Below are positions 7,963 to 15,874 of a DNA stretch of 64,000 nt, one piece after another. Under the pieces are notes generated by a model that worked only from the letters and a program-made list of their open reading frames with translations, ran no database searches and was not told the origin of the DNA. Every line of letters begins with the position of its first letter. Within the stretch, counting starts at the first letter, position 1. The stretch covers positions 62,001-126,000 of the forward strand of contig JAGXFN010000010.1 in assembly GCA_024637195.1 (NCBI GenBank). Reading direction: 5' to 3'. The translations under genes were made by a program, and so were the position numbers. This DNA is from Arcobacter sp. (GTDB lineage Bacteria > Campylobacterota > Campylobacteria > Campylobacterales > Sulfurimonadaceae).

Positions 7963-8511
7963 ATGCAGATCACCGTACACGGAACAGCCACAGCGCTGGA
8001 AGGAAAAGAGATAAGTATATGGCACGAAGCTCCCGCAGCCCGCGTGACACAGCTCGACGGAAGTCAGAATGTCATAGGAATGATCTCTCCTACCGCGCAA
8101 CTTCTTATTTCGATCCCTTCGCTAAAAACAGAGGTCTGCTCTTTGGGCGCCAAAAAATTCAATGAGCTCATCAAGGCGTTCAAAAAACTCAAAACCATCA
8201 TGGTGACGACGGATGATGCGGAGTTTGTCCGCGATTTTATTGCGCGGGAGGGGATCGATGCCGCGGAGGTCGTTCTCGACAGCTCCCGTGACTTTGCTAA
8301 GAAGTACGGCCTGCTTATCACAGAGGGCAAGCTCAAAGACCGTCTGGCGCGCGCGGTCTTCGTCATCGACCAGGAGGGGATGATAAGCTACAAAGAGCTT
8401 GTTCCCGAGGTCACAGACGAAGTGGATTACGAGAAGTGCCTCGAAGCGGTCGAGAAAGCAGCCAACTTCAAGAAAAAAGGGCACGACCATGAGAACTGGA
8501 TGGGTGTCTAA
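7963..8511 (+). CDS. Thiol peroxidase (Tpx)-like peroxiredoxin
   Basis: 182 residues. It begins MQITVHGTATALEGKEI, typical of Tpx, and has a single peroxidatic-type cysteine, Cys59, in KTEVCSLGAKKFNEL. The resolving Cys of classical Tpx (near 95) is not seen; Cys at YEKCLE is the only other one. It probably reduces peroxides in the cytoplasm, perhaps protecting nitrogenase. The start at 7963 is supported by AAGG eight bases upstream; a longer frame would run through the promoter. A sigma-54 element precedes it, and the ankyrin, SagB-like and 105-aa genes follow closely, so it heads a nif-regulated operon. Confidence 0.8.
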   Translation: MQITVHGTATALEGKEISIWHEAPAARVTQLDGSQNVIGMISPTAQLLISIPSLKTEVCSLGAKKFNELIKAFKKLKTIMVTTDDAEFVRDFIAREGIDAAEVVLDSSRDFAKKYGLLITEGKLKDRLARAVFVIDQEGMISYKELVPEVTDEVDYEKCLEAVEKAANFKKKGHDHENWMGV

Positions 8512-8526
8512 ACACAGGAGAAAACG

Positions 8527-8961
8527 ATGGTAGAGCAGTATCTGACCTGGCTGAATGCACACGGTTTTTGTGGAGATGATCTCGAAAAGAGAGGCTTCAA
8601 CGGCAACACTCCGCTTTTGTGTGCGGCGCTGGAGGGAAATGCGATGATGCTCTCGCGTCTGATCGAGGCGGGAGTGGATCTTTACGCAGTCAATGATGAT
8701 TTTAACGGGGTGTTTTTCAATGCCTGCTATGCCAATTCGCCCGAGCTTATCCGCATCTTGGCCGAAGCGGGCGCGGATATCAACGACACCAACGAAGAGG
8801 GGACAACGGCGCTGATGTATGCCGCCTCGGCATCTCGAACCGAATGTGTCCGCATGCTTGTGTCTTTGGGTGCTGATGTTTCGCTTCACAACGAAGACGG
8901 TTTCAGCGCGCTAGAGCTGAGCGGCAGCCGTGATGTTTTTAAGCAACTTCGAAGTGCGTGA
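8527..8961 (+). CDS. Ankyrin-repeat protein
   Basis: 144 residues made almost wholly of ankyrin repeats (GNTPLLCAALEGNAMMLSRLIEAG, about 26-50, then two more near 60-85 and 92-117 with EGTTALMYAAS and LVSLGAD). No signal peptide, so a cytoplasmic protein-binding role is likely. An AGGAG Shine-Dalgarno precedes the ATG, 15 bp after the Tpx stop. In many bacteria a small ankyrin protein follows catalase or peroxidase genes and supports their activity; the neighbour here is a peroxiredoxin, which fits that pattern by inference only. The 3' end overlaps the next gene. Confidence 0.85.
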   Translation: MVEQYLTWLNAHGFCGDDLEKRGFNGNTPLLCAALEGNAMMLSRLIEAGVDLYAVNDDFNGVFFNACYANSPELIRILAEAGADINDTNEEGTTALMYAASASRTECVRMLVSLGADVSLHNEDGFSALELSGSRDVFKQLRSA

Positions 8962-10171
8962 TCAGACTCTTCTGACGCCCAGAAAGGTCGCAGAGAAAAC
9001 AGGGTTTTTGGAGTGGAGCACACAGCCTTCTCTTTTTAAGCAGTATCCCCATTTTTGCTACCGCATCTGCTATAGCGAGCTTGCGGCACTTCCCTGGCTG
9101 AAGCACCTCAGAGGTATTACCAAGACGTGCCGCCTCGCCGAAAAGCCCTACTATCAGCTCAATGTCCCCTCGGCCGGCAATCTTCATCCCGTGGAGATCT
9201 ACCTGCAAATCCGAAATGTTCCGGGGCTTTTGGAGGGGATCTACCACCTTGATGTACTGCATGAAGAGCTGGTCTTGATACAAGACATCGAGAAAGAAGG
9301 CGTCGAATCCTGTGTCGGGATGCAGAAGCGTTTTAGCGGGGTCATCCTGATGATCTCTCTCGTACCTTTTCGCTCTGCCTGGAAGTATGGCCTGCGTGCG
9401 TGGCGCTATGCCTATCTTGATCTGGGGCATCAAATCGCCGCGCTCTACGAGTCGTTGCGACACAGCGGCGCAGAGCTTACAAAAATGTCGCAGATCGACG
9501 CAGAAGAGCTGAACAGGGTGATGGGAACGGGTGGGGATGAGTTTATATCGGCTGTATTTGCAATCGGAGAGACGGGCCAAGGAGAGACAAAACCGCTCCA
9601 TTCGCCGCTGATGCGGGTCTCGCCCTGCGACTACCTGCACACAGACGAGCAACTTTCGGCGCGTATGGCCAAAGAGACGGTCTACACGAAGAGAGGTCAT
9701 GTAAGAAAAAGAGAAGGGTTTGAGACGATCAGTTTTTCGCGCCGCAGTGCGCGCGAATTTTACCCTTGGAGTGTGCAAGAGACGAGCCTTAGAAAATTAC
9801 TGGCTATCGGCGCTGCAAAAAGTCTTGAGATCGTCTCTGTCGTATTGCAGCAGGCACAGGGGATGCAATGCGGTATTTATCGTAGAGGAAGTTGTGTGCA
9901 GCAGGGAGATTTTACGCAGCAGAGCGTTCACCTTCTTCTGGAACAGAGCTTTGTCGCCAATGCCGCGCTTGTCATGCTTATATGCGCTGAATGCTTTGAT
10001 GCCCACAGCCATATAGAAGCCGGGATCTACGCTCACGAGCTCTATCTTGCCTGCGAAGCTTTAGGCCTTGGCTGTAGCGGGATCGGGGCATTTTACGATG
10101 AAGAGGCAGAGCGCTTTTCGGATAAGCCCTTGCTCTACGCCGTCGCCATAGGAGGAAAAAAAGATGAATGA
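8933..10171 (+). CDS. SagB/nitroreductase-family FMN oxidoreductase
   Basis: 412 residues. Two nitroreductase-like halves are visible: NVPSAGNLHPVEIYL in the first (FMN phosphate-binding Arg/Ser-rich pattern of SagB/ThcOx enzymes) and SFSRRSAREFYP in the second, followed by EAGIYAHELYLACEALGLGCSGIGAFYD, the usual helix and flavin-stacking segment. SagB-type enzymes oxidise azolines in peptides, but stand-alone members have unknown substrates. The gene overlaps the ankyrin gene by 29 bp and the next gene by 8 bp, so it belongs to the Tpx operon. There is no precursor peptide or cyclodehydratase gene nearby, so azole peptide synthesis is unlikely. Confidence 0.8.
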   Translation: MFLSNFEVRDQTLLTPRKVAEKTGFLEWSTQPSLFKQYPHFCYRICYSELAALPWLKHLRGITKTCRLAEKPYYQLNVPSAGNLHPVEIYLQIRNVPGLLEGIYHLDVLHEELVLIQDIEKEGVESCVGMQKRFSGVILMISLVPFRSAWKYGLRAWRYAYLDLGHQIAALYESLRHSGAELTKMSQIDAEELNRVMGTGGDEFISAVFAIGETGQGETKPLHSPLMRVSPCDYLHTDEQLSARMAKETVYTKRGHVRKREGFETISFSRRSAREFYPWSVQETSLRKLLAIGAAKSLEIVSVVLQQAQGMQCGIYRRGSCVQQGDFTQQSVHLLLEQSFVANAALVMLICAECFDAHSHIEAGIYAHELYLACEALGLGCSGIGAFYDEEAERFSDKPLLYAVAIGGKKDE

Positions 10172-10481
10172 AACCGAAAGAGCCCAGGAGATACTGAGTA
10201 TCTACCGCTTCTACAAACTCGACGGAAAGCTCTACCATTATGATGAGGATGATCGTCTTGACGAGCTTTTTGATGCTGTCGTGCATGCGATCAACGACTG
10301 CGGCATGCTGCAGCCCCTGCTTCCTAAAGAGGAGTTTGTGATCCCCTGCCGCGGAATCTTACACCAGGAACGCGCATGGCTTCAGCGTTTTGAGCATCAA
10401 GATACCCGAGCTTTTTTCCTCAGCGATATCTATGACTTTTTGCGCCTCTTTGTCGGACGGACAAAGCTGCGGGTGAACTGA
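10164..10481 (+). CDS. Uncharacterised 105-aa protein closing the Tpx operon
   Basis: 105 residues, no family recognised. No signal peptide or membrane segment. It is acidic at the N-terminus, rich in Asp/Glu, Tyr and Phe, with two separated Cys (CGMLQ and IPCRG) and His pairs (LYHYDEDD, LHQERAWLQRFEH). It overlaps the SagB-like gene by 8 bp (ATGA-type junction), so expression is coupled to it. The run of coupled genes from the sigma-54 promoter at 7914 suggests a nitrogen-fixation-linked function. An all-helical small protein is plausible but unproved. Confidence 0.7.
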   Translation: MNETERAQEILSIYRFYKLDGKLYHYDEDDRLDELFDAVVHAINDCGMLQPLLPKEEFVIPCRGILHQERAWLQRFEHQDTRAFFLSDIYDFLRLFVGRTKLRVN

Positions 10482-10497
10482 AAGAACAAGAATTGCA
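10482..10497 (+). promoter_or_regulatory. Sigma-54 promoter of the NifQ-like gene
   Basis: AAGAACAAGAATTGCA, 33 bp before the ATG at 10531. Same AGAAC-N6-TTGCA layout as the nifU and nifH promoters. Confidence 0.75.
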
Positions 10498-10530
10498 AAG
10501 CATTGAGAAACCTTAGCGAAGGGGAGCATT

Positions 10531-10854
10531 ATGAAAGAACAAGAAATTATGTTTCATGAAATCAACACCTACTTACAAAAACATGCAGCAGACGAGACGG
10601 CACGCGAACACATCGCGCCCTTCATTGCGCAGAAATCACTGCAGATGAACCACCTTTATGAAGACCTCGGGTTTAAGAGCCGTTCTCAGATGGGCGCGTA
10701 TATGGCCTTCCATTTTCCGAAACTGGCCACAATGAAACCCAAAGAGAAGCTATGGAAAAAGTTTCTTTATGATGAGATCGGCAGGGTCGCTCCGGCTTGT
10801 GTCTCCTGCAAAGACCAGGAACACTGTTTCTCCTGCATAATCGCCAGCGCGTAA
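10531..10854 (+). CDS. Short NifQ-like protein
   Basis: 107 residues. NifQ delivers molybdenum for FeMo-co synthesis and binds a Mo-Fe-S cluster through a C-terminal C-X4-C-X2-C-X5-C motif. Here the C-terminal LWKKFLYDEIG followed by Cys90, Cys93 and Cys99 (C-X2-C-X5-C) matches the NifQ end, but the first ligand position is Arg and a fourth Cys (Cys102) lies downstream instead. At 107 residues it is much shorter than usual NifQ (about 160-200). It has a good Shine-Dalgarno (GGGGAG) and its own sigma-54 element. I consider NifQ-like the best reading; a distinct small Fe-S protein is the alternative. Confidence 0.65.
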   Translation: MKEQEIMFHEINTYLQKHAADETAREHIAPFIAQKSLQMNHLYEDLGFKSRSQMGAYMAFHFPKLATMKPKEKLWKKFLYDEIGRVAPACVSCKDQEHCFSCIIASA

Positions 10855-10877
10855 CACTATTTTTTAAAGGCTATCTT

Positions 10878-11120
10878 ATGAGTATGACCAAGATAAAAGT
10901 GATGAAAACGATCTTTACCCTCAGCGACGAGCTGGAGTATAATATCTACGAGGCGGAGGACATTGCCGAATATACGGGGATGGAATCTAAAAAGGTCCAT
11001 TCGGTGATCCGCGAACTCTATGAAGAGGGATGTCTGGGAGAGTGCATGAGCATCGGAGACGACGGCTATGAGACTTTTTTTCTCAACAAAAAAGGGCGAA
11101 CGCTCATCGGAGTCGAATAG
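10878..11120 (+). CDS. Small winged-helix-like protein
   Basis: 80 residues from the ATG at 10878 (AAAGG seven bases upstream; longer versions would start inside the NifQ-like gene). The pattern ISDELEYNIYEAEDIAEYTG, KKVHSVIRELYEEGCLGE and a closing strand pair resemble a winged-helix fold, as in small transcription regulators. It overlaps the next gene start (TAGTG). No specific family recognised. Its position between the NifQ-like and ArsC-like genes implies co-expression with nif. Confidence 0.6.
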   Translation: MSMTKIKVMKTIFTLSDELEYNIYEAEDIAEYTGMESKKVHSVIRELYEEGCLGECMSIGDDGYETFFLNKKGRTLIGVE

Positions 11121-11533
11121 TGCGCCTCGTCGTCTTTTACGAAAAACCCTTTTGCGCCGCCAATGCCAAACAGAAACAGCTTCTGCGTTCCAGCGGCTGC
11201 AGCCTCATTGAACGCAATCTTCTCGAACACGGCCTGGACGCGCAGACATTGCGCAGTTTCATGGGAGACAAAGCCGTTGCGCAGTGGTTCAACCCTGCCG
11301 CACCGCAGATCAAAAAAGGCCTCATCTCTCCCGAGCGCCTCAATGAGAGCGAAGCCCTCGCGCTTTTGATGCGTGACCCCATCCTTATCCGCCGTCCTTT
11401 GATGATGATAGGGAGTGAAAAACTGTGCGGATTTGACACGCAAAGAGTCGCAGAACTTTTAGAACGCGACATCGAACCGATGGTTCAGGTCAACTGTATG
11501 GAAAAAGGGTGTCTTGAAAAAAGGGCGGAGTAA
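11120..11533 (+). CDS. ArsC-like nitrogenase-associated protein
   Basis: 137 residues with a GTG start overlapping the previous stop (TAGTG). The thioredoxin-fold start MRLVVFYEKPFCAANAKQK with Cys12 and the later IRRPLMMIG segment mark the ArsC/Spx family; nif-cluster members are known as nitrogenase-associated ArsC-like proteins (NifO-like). It is not expected to be a true arsenate reductase, since the resolving cysteines are not in the usual places. Two more Cys near the C-terminus (NCMEKGC) may bind metal or form a disulfide. A nif link is supported by the preceding NifQ-like gene in the same unit. Confidence 0.8.
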   Translation: MRLVVFYEKPFCAANAKQKQLLRSSGCSLIERNLLEHGLDAQTLRSFMGDKAVAQWFNPAAPQIKKGLISPERLNESEALALLMRDPILIRRPLMMIGSEKLCGFDTQRVAELLERDIEPMVQVNCMEKGCLEKRAE

Positions 11534-11546
11534 AACATCCAAAAAG

Positions 11547-11576
11547 TGCTAAAATGACAAAAAGTTGTCACAAAGG
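11547..11576 (+). promoter_or_regulatory. Promoter/operator of the orphan antitoxin gene
   Basis: A TAAAAT -10-like box runs into TGACA-N6-TGTCA, an inverted repeat of the type bound by YefM-family antitoxins for autoregulation. A very similar arrangement recurs at 23730-23755 without an antitoxin behind it. Confidence 0.5.
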
Positions 11577-11583
11577 CAATCAT

Positions 11584-11796
11584 ATGCAAGCAGTAAACTA
11601 CACTACAGCACGTAACTCCCTCAAATTGATCATCGACAAAGTGTGTGACAAGAGCATTGTGATTATGTCGCTCGATGAATATAACCGCACCCATGCACAG
11701 CTCAAACGTGAACTCAAAGAGGCGATGGAGCAGATTGAGCGCGGTGAATACATGGGGATTGATGAAGCGTTTGATCGGGTGATCGCGAAATATTGA
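11584..11796 (+). CDS. Phd/YefM-type antitoxin, orphan, with internal deletion
   Basis: 70 residues from the ATG at 11584 (AAGG seven bases upstream). The start MQAVNYTTARNSLKLIIDKVCD and the later VIMSLDEYNRTHAQL match YefM-type DNA-binding antitoxins. Compared with the family, about ten residues between the first helix and the MSLDEYN strand are missing, which may damage the dimer or DNA-binding fold. No RelE/YoeB-type toxin follows; the next gene is 140 bp away and unrelated. It is either an orphan antitoxin kept for DNA binding or a decaying remnant. Confidence 0.75.
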   Translation: MQAVNYTTARNSLKLIIDKVCDKSIVIMSLDEYNRTHAQLKRELKEAMEQIERGEYMGIDEAFDRVIAKY

Positions 11797-11938
11797 CCCT
11801 CTATCGGGAAAATTTGCCGTGATTTTTATTTATTGAAAAATACACAATGGGTAATCTATTAGATTTTAAGAATTATAATAAATTTATGGAGATTGATACA
11901 TCTGAACAATAATCTTACTTATTATAAAAAGGCATAAA

Positions 11939-13096
11939 ATGAAACACTTTCTGGCACTCCTATTTCTTGTAACAAACTTTCTGGCTTTGCATGGCGCAAA
12001 CAATGATCTTGATAAGTCCAAACATACCGTTCAAGACACGATTGTATCGCTATTTCCTGCACCTGCTCAGTCGGGTGTCTATCCTGATGCGGACGTTGAG
12101 ATCGTGTTTAGTGTTGGCCTGGATGAGAAGCAGGTCAAACCGAATGTTATGAGGCTTCGACAGATTGACGGCAAAAAACTGAATGTCAAGGGCACAGTCA
12201 GCTATCTTGCAAATGAAAAAAGACTGCGTTTCGTTCCTGCCGGCTTTCTTGAACCGGGAATGTATGAGCTTGATGTTATGGCGGTTAACGCAACAAAAGA
12301 GTTCCAGCAAAGGCAGATCAAAAACATTACATACCGTTTCAGTGTAGCCAATGTTCATCCACTCTCGCTAAAAGTCAAACCTAGCCCCATTGAAGTCAAA
12401 GAGGGCACAAGTGTTGATCTGAAAACTTCCATTGTCTATGATGACAGCAGTGAGCGTATAGTTAAAGAGAATGTTGTTTATACGAGTGCTGACACTTCTA
12501 TATTGAACATTGAAACAAATGCTACAGCCACTGCCTTAAAAGAAGGAACTACAATGGTTACATCTACTTATAAAGGTCTTATCTCTCCAACAGCGGATGC
12601 AATAGTCTATCTTGAAATTGATGGATATCGTCTGCCTCCTGAACCGGATCGGGCAGTTAATAATTCAACACTGCTAGGTATCGACAGTAATAACAACGGG
12701 GTTAGGGATGATGTGGAGAGGTGGATATATATGACGTACGAGAAGCCTATAGAGAGAGCTGTGTTTATGCAGAGTGCAAGAGCTTACCAGATTGTTATTC
12801 AAGAACCTGAAAAAGCTTTGGAAACAATGCATCTTTTAGATGATGTTTCAGATTGCAGATCTTATTGGAGAATGAGCGAAGAAGAAGCAATATCAAAAGG
12901 TGAACCTTTTTGGTTAGAAGAATATAGGGATTATCCAAAAGAAATTTATCCTATTCAGTTTAATACTGGAGAACGTTTTATAGCGCATGAAAAATACAAC
13001 CAAACTTTAAGTGGAGGCACATATAGCTCTTCAAATCTCGAAGACTGGAAAAGTAAATGTGATTTTAATACATCTACTTTCATAAAAGTTCCGTAA
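11939..13096 (+). CDS. Secreted Big-domain protein (paralog A1)
   Basis: 385 residues. N-terminal signal peptide (MKHFLALLFLVTNFLALHGA). A Big_5/SbsA-type Ig-like domain (about 35-138, with FPAPAQSGVYPDADVEIVFS) is followed by a Big2-like domain (about 140-228) and a segment LPPEPDRAVNNSTLLGIDSNNNGVRDDVER whose DSNNNGVRDD loop looks Ca-binding. The C-terminal part has two separated Cys. It is a close paralog of the protein at 14356, which lacks the first Ig domain. An AAAGGC Shine-Dalgarno precedes the ATG; the stop overlaps the next ATG (TAATGA). Surface or periplasmic location likely; function unknown. Confidence 0.8.
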   Translation: MKHFLALLFLVTNFLALHGANNDLDKSKHTVQDTIVSLFPAPAQSGVYPDADVEIVFSVGLDEKQVKPNVMRLRQIDGKKLNVKGTVSYLANEKRLRFVPAGFLEPGMYELDVMAVNATKEFQQRQIKNITYRFSVANVHPLSLKVKPSPIEVKEGTSVDLKTSIVYDDSSERIVKENVVYTSADTSILNIETNATATALKEGTTMVTSTYKGLISPTADAIVYLEIDGYRLPPEPDRAVNNSTLLGIDSNNNGVRDDVERWIYMTYEKPIERAVFMQSARAYQIVIQEPEKALETMHLLDDVSDCRSYWRMSEEEAISKGEPFWLEEYRDYPKEIYPIQFNTGERFIAHEKYNQTLSGGTYSSSNLEDWKSKCDFNTSTFIKVP

Positions 13097-13665
13097 TGAA
13101 AAAGTTACTAATTGCATTTCTTTTTCTTTTTATAGCTTCTTTACAGGCAGAAGTTAACGAGTATCAGTCTGATGTTTATTTTGCAAACGGAATCAATACA
13201 ACAAAAGAGCAAGCAGATGATGCAAAAAATGCATTAAAGAAAAAGACAAAAATTAAAAATCCTGAGACTTTCAAGTCCGTAGCCGCATGGGAAGTCTCTT
13301 ACAACAACACAAATGGAATGTTTTTTGACCTATATGAAGCAATGCTTCAAAAGGTTTACGAAGATGGATATGGTGCAAATGTAAAAGCTCTGTTATGGAA
13401 TTGGGAAGAGGTGGTTGACACGGTTGATGTCTTCGGTCTGTATACCAAGGGCATTAAGAGTATCTTTAAACAGGTACAAAAGCGTTTGCCTAAGGAACAG
13501 ATAAAAGAATATACAAAATCAATATCTAAACAGATGGCGCGCAAAGCGTTCAAGGCTTATAACAACTATAGGGATTTGAAATTAACTGAGGCACAGATAG
13601 AGTTGATATTTACAGAACTTTTCACTCGTTCCCAACGTCCCCGTTGGGAATGCATACAGCAGTAA
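13096..13665 (+). pseudogene. Secreted protein gene interrupted by a REP-RAYT element (5' part)
   Basis: A signal peptide (MKKLLIAFLFLFIASLQA) starts a protein of unknown family that reads normally to about 13626, then enters the left REP sequence and ends in REP-encoded residues RSQRPRWECIQQ. After the RAYT element, the frame beginning at 14260 reads RKKIREAVSVLVDKNKTVQ and stops at 14334, a plausible original C-terminus. The gene was therefore probably split by the insertion. The truncated product, about 177 native residues, may still be made. It overlaps the upstream paralog A1 by one base, and paralog A2 starts just after the displaced tail. Confidence 0.7.
13627..13657 (+). repeat. Left REP sequence of the RAYT element
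   Basis: 31 bp containing a hairpin TTCCCAACG/CGTTGGGAA. It is the inverted copy of 14231-14261 with a single mismatch. REP hairpins flanking a transposase are recognised and cleaved by RAYT proteins. Confidence 0.85.
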
Positions 13666-13676
13666 AAAGGTAAAGC

Positions 13677-14210
13677 ATGGGCAGAAGCAGATATGAAATC
13701 TACGAACCGACTCATCCGCACTTTATCACATGTACGGTGCTTCACTGGATACCGATATTTACTAATAAAGAGAGTGTGAAAATTGTGATTGATAGTCTTA
13801 AATATCTGCAACAATCTGATAATCTGAAAATACATGCCTATGTGATCTTGGAAAACCATCTGCATCTAGTAGCACGAAGTGATGACCTGGCAAAAACGAT
13901 AAAAAATTTTAAGAGTTTTACGGCAAAAGAGCTGTTACAACTTTTGCAACAAAAAAATGTAAAAACCATACTCGATCAACTGGCATTTTATAAAAAAGCA
14001 CATAAAACACATACCGAGTATCAAATATGGCAAGAAGGCATGCAGCCAAAACTCATACAAAGTGAGCAGATGATGCGAGAAAAAATAGAGTATATTCATC
14101 ACAATCCTCTAAAGCGAGGCTATGTCGATGAGGCTAAACATTGGTGCTATAGCAGTGCGATAGATTATGAAGGCATGAGCGGATTGATAGATATTGAGAG
14201 GATGTGGTGA
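13677..14210 (+). mobile_element. REP-associated tyrosine transposase (RAYT, Y1/HUH family)
   Basis: 177 residues. The HUH motif ENHLHLVAR at about 60 and the helix with catalytic Tyr (EKIEYIHHNPLKRGYV) followed by WCYSSA are diagnostic of RAYT/IS200-like single-strand transposases. These process REP hairpins and are usually domesticated, single-copy genes. It lies between two inverted 31-bp REPs, so the whole 13627-14261 block is a complete REPtron-like unit of 635 bp. The Shine-Dalgarno (AAAAGG) lies close upstream. The insertion split a secreted-protein gene. Confidence 0.9.
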
Positions 14211-14230
14211 GATGTGGTGTTTGCGTATAG

Positions 14231-14261
14231 GTATGCATTCCCAACGCGGACGTTGGGAACG
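14231..14261 (-). repeat. Right REP sequence of the RAYT element
   Basis: 31 bp, reverse complement of the left REP with one base difference (CGCGG versus CGGGG in the loop). Contains the same TTCCCAACG/CGTTGGGAA hairpin. Confidence 0.85.
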
Positions 14262-14334
14262 AAAAAAAATCCGTGAAGCTGTTTCTGTGTTGGTTGATAA
14301 GAATAAAACTGTACAATATTCAACAAAACAATAA
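14260..14334 (+). pseudogene. Displaced 3' end of the interrupted secreted-protein gene
   Basis: An open frame with no start begins in the last bases of the right REP and reads RKKIREAVSVLVDKNKTVQYSTKQ before TAA. It is Lys/Arg-rich like the gene interrupted at 13626 and ends just before the Shine-Dalgarno of the next gene. It is interpreted as the missing C-terminus. Confidence 0.55.
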
Positions 14335-14355
14335 AGCTTTCCTGAAAGGCGGATG

Positions 14356-15177
14356 ATGAAACACTTTTTGGCACCGCTGTTTTTACTAGCGAACTTTTTG
14401 GCTCTACATGGCTCAAACATTGCCGACCTTCACCCTGTCTCTCTAAAGATAATACCTGGTTCGATAGAACTGAAAGAGGGCACAACTGCTGAGCTGAAGA
14501 CCTCTGTTGTTTTTGATGACGGCAGCGAGCAGATAGCTAAAGACGGGGTAGTCTACGAGAGTGCTGATCTCTGCATTTTAGCGATTGATGCAAACGCCAC
14601 TGCGAAAGCACTTAAAGAGGGGCAAACGACAGTGACTTCTTCTTATAAAGGAGTGACATCTGAACCTGTACAGGCTCTTGTCTATCTTGAGATCGGAGGG
14701 CATCGTCTGCCTCCTGAACCAGACCCTGCAATTAACAATTCAACACTTCTTGGGATTGACAGTAATAATAATGGAGTTCGGGATGATGTTGAGAGATACA
14801 TATATAAACGCTTTCAAGGCTTTCAAAACGCAAATATAGATAGAGCTATAGCAATGCAATATGCAAAAGCGACACAGATAATCATTCAAGAACCTGAAAC
14901 GGCATATGAGAAAAAAACTTATAAAGTTATGCATAATGCTATTGATTGCGAGTGGTATTACATTAGACAATCTGGAAGTACTTTTAACGAGATAATAGAG
15001 TATCAACAAAAACATGATGTATATGATGCAGAGATGAAAGACAAACATTTCAATACTAGGCAACGTCTAGAGGCCTACATGAAATACAATAGATCTCTAA
15101 GTGGTCATACATACGATAGCAGACAAACTGTAAAAGAAAAGTGTGATTTTGATGCAGTTTGGACAAAAATAATATAA
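14356..15177 (+). CDS. Secreted Big2-domain protein (paralog A2)
   Basis: 273 residues from the second of two tandem ATGs, chosen by alignment with paralog A1 and by AAGG spacing. Signal peptide (MKHFLAPLFLLANFLALHGS), then one Big2-like domain (about 25-112) and the same LPPEPDPAINNSTLLGIDSNNNGVRDDVER Ca-binding-like segment, then a C-terminal region with Cys pairs. It lacks the Big_5 domain of A1. The two paralogs bracket the RAYT-interrupted gene, so the locus is an exported-protein island in the nif region. Function unknown. Confidence 0.78.
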   Translation: MKHFLAPLFLLANFLALHGSNIADLHPVSLKIIPGSIELKEGTTAELKTSVVFDDGSEQIAKDGVVYESADLCILAIDANATAKALKEGQTTVTSSYKGVTSEPVQALVYLEIGGHRLPPEPDPAINNSTLLGIDSNNNGVRDDVERYIYKRFQGFQNANIDRAIAMQYAKATQIIIQEPETAYEKKTYKVMHNAIDCEWYYIRQSGSTFNEIIEYQQKHDVYDAEMKDKHFNTRQRLEAYMKYNRSLSGHTYDSRQTVKEKCDFDAVWTKII

Positions 15178-15282
15178 ATTGATAAGATGAATATTTTTGC
15201 AGAAAAGTTTGAGAGTCTATATCCGCTTTAGCGGGTAAGACAGGAGTTCACCCCTCGCCGTAGCTTAGGGTAAATGGTGGAT

Positions 15283-15843
15283 TTACACCGCTCCGAAAGC
15301 CAGTTTTCCCTGGGCTGTTTGCGTTGCTTTGATCTCTTCGTAGCTTTTGTCAGCGATACGCAGGTTTGTTCTTTTGATCTCGTTGCAGACGGTGTCTATC
15401 TTCTCTTTGTCGGACATCTTCTTCAGATCGCCTTTCGAGAGGTCGGCGTAATCAAGCACTTCGTTCCATACCGAACTTTCATCAAGTCCATAGGCGTAGA
15501 AGGTGATGCCCTCATAGACGAACTTTCCTTTTCCGTTGATGTCGGAGATAAAGATGAGGTATTTTCCCTCGGGTGTCAAATACTCCTTGTACTTTGCGAC
15601 AAAACCTTCAAAAAGGTTGATGGTTGGAAGCTCGCAGGCTAAAAAGTCAATAGTGTCGCTGTTGGTCGCCAGAAGCACCTGCTTGGCGATCTCTTTGGGC
15701 GGAAGGGTGTTTTCAGACGAGATCACCTTCCCTTCGGTAATGATAAGGCAGCCTCGGTAGGCATACGCATACGAGTCGGTCTTGCCGTTAAATACGATCA
15801 TCCATTCGAGCTTGTTTTCAGCAATATACTCTTGTATTGACAT
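15283..15843 (-). CDS. Uncharacterised 186-aa protein, last gene of a sigma-54-linked unit
   Basis: 186 residues from the ATG at 15843 (AAAGGA eight bases upstream; an upstream in-frame start lacks this and would add twelve residues). No signal peptide or membrane segment. The N-terminal half has alternating strands with GKTDSYAYAYRGCLII and a DFLACELPTINLFEG segment; the C-terminal 60 residues are Lys/Asp-rich helical. No family recognised. It lies behind three other small genes reading the same way, and a degenerate copy of the local sigma-54 motif precedes it at 15875-15890. Confidence 0.7.
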   Translation of the reverse strand: MSIQEYIAENKLEWMIVFNGKTDSYAYAYRGCLIITEGKVISSENTLPPKEIAKQVLLATNSDTIDFLACELPTINLFEGFVAKYKEYLTPEGKYLIFISDINGKGKFVYEGITFYAYGLDESSVWNEVLDYADLSKGDLKKMSDKEKIDTVCNEIKRTNLRIADKSYEEIKATQTAQGKLAFGAV

Positions 15844-15874
15844 AGGTGGATCCTTTGTGTGTTTACTCAGACAG

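Noticed and set aside
8933-10171. Azole-peptide (RiPP) biosynthesis locus based on the SagB-like enzyme
   Set aside because: No cyclodehydratase (YcaO) or precursor peptide gene is adjacent; the operon looks redox- and nif-linked.
13627-14261. CRISPR-like array
   Set aside because: Only two inverted hairpin repeats around a transposase gene; no regular direct repeats and no spacers. No CRISPR array was seen in the window.
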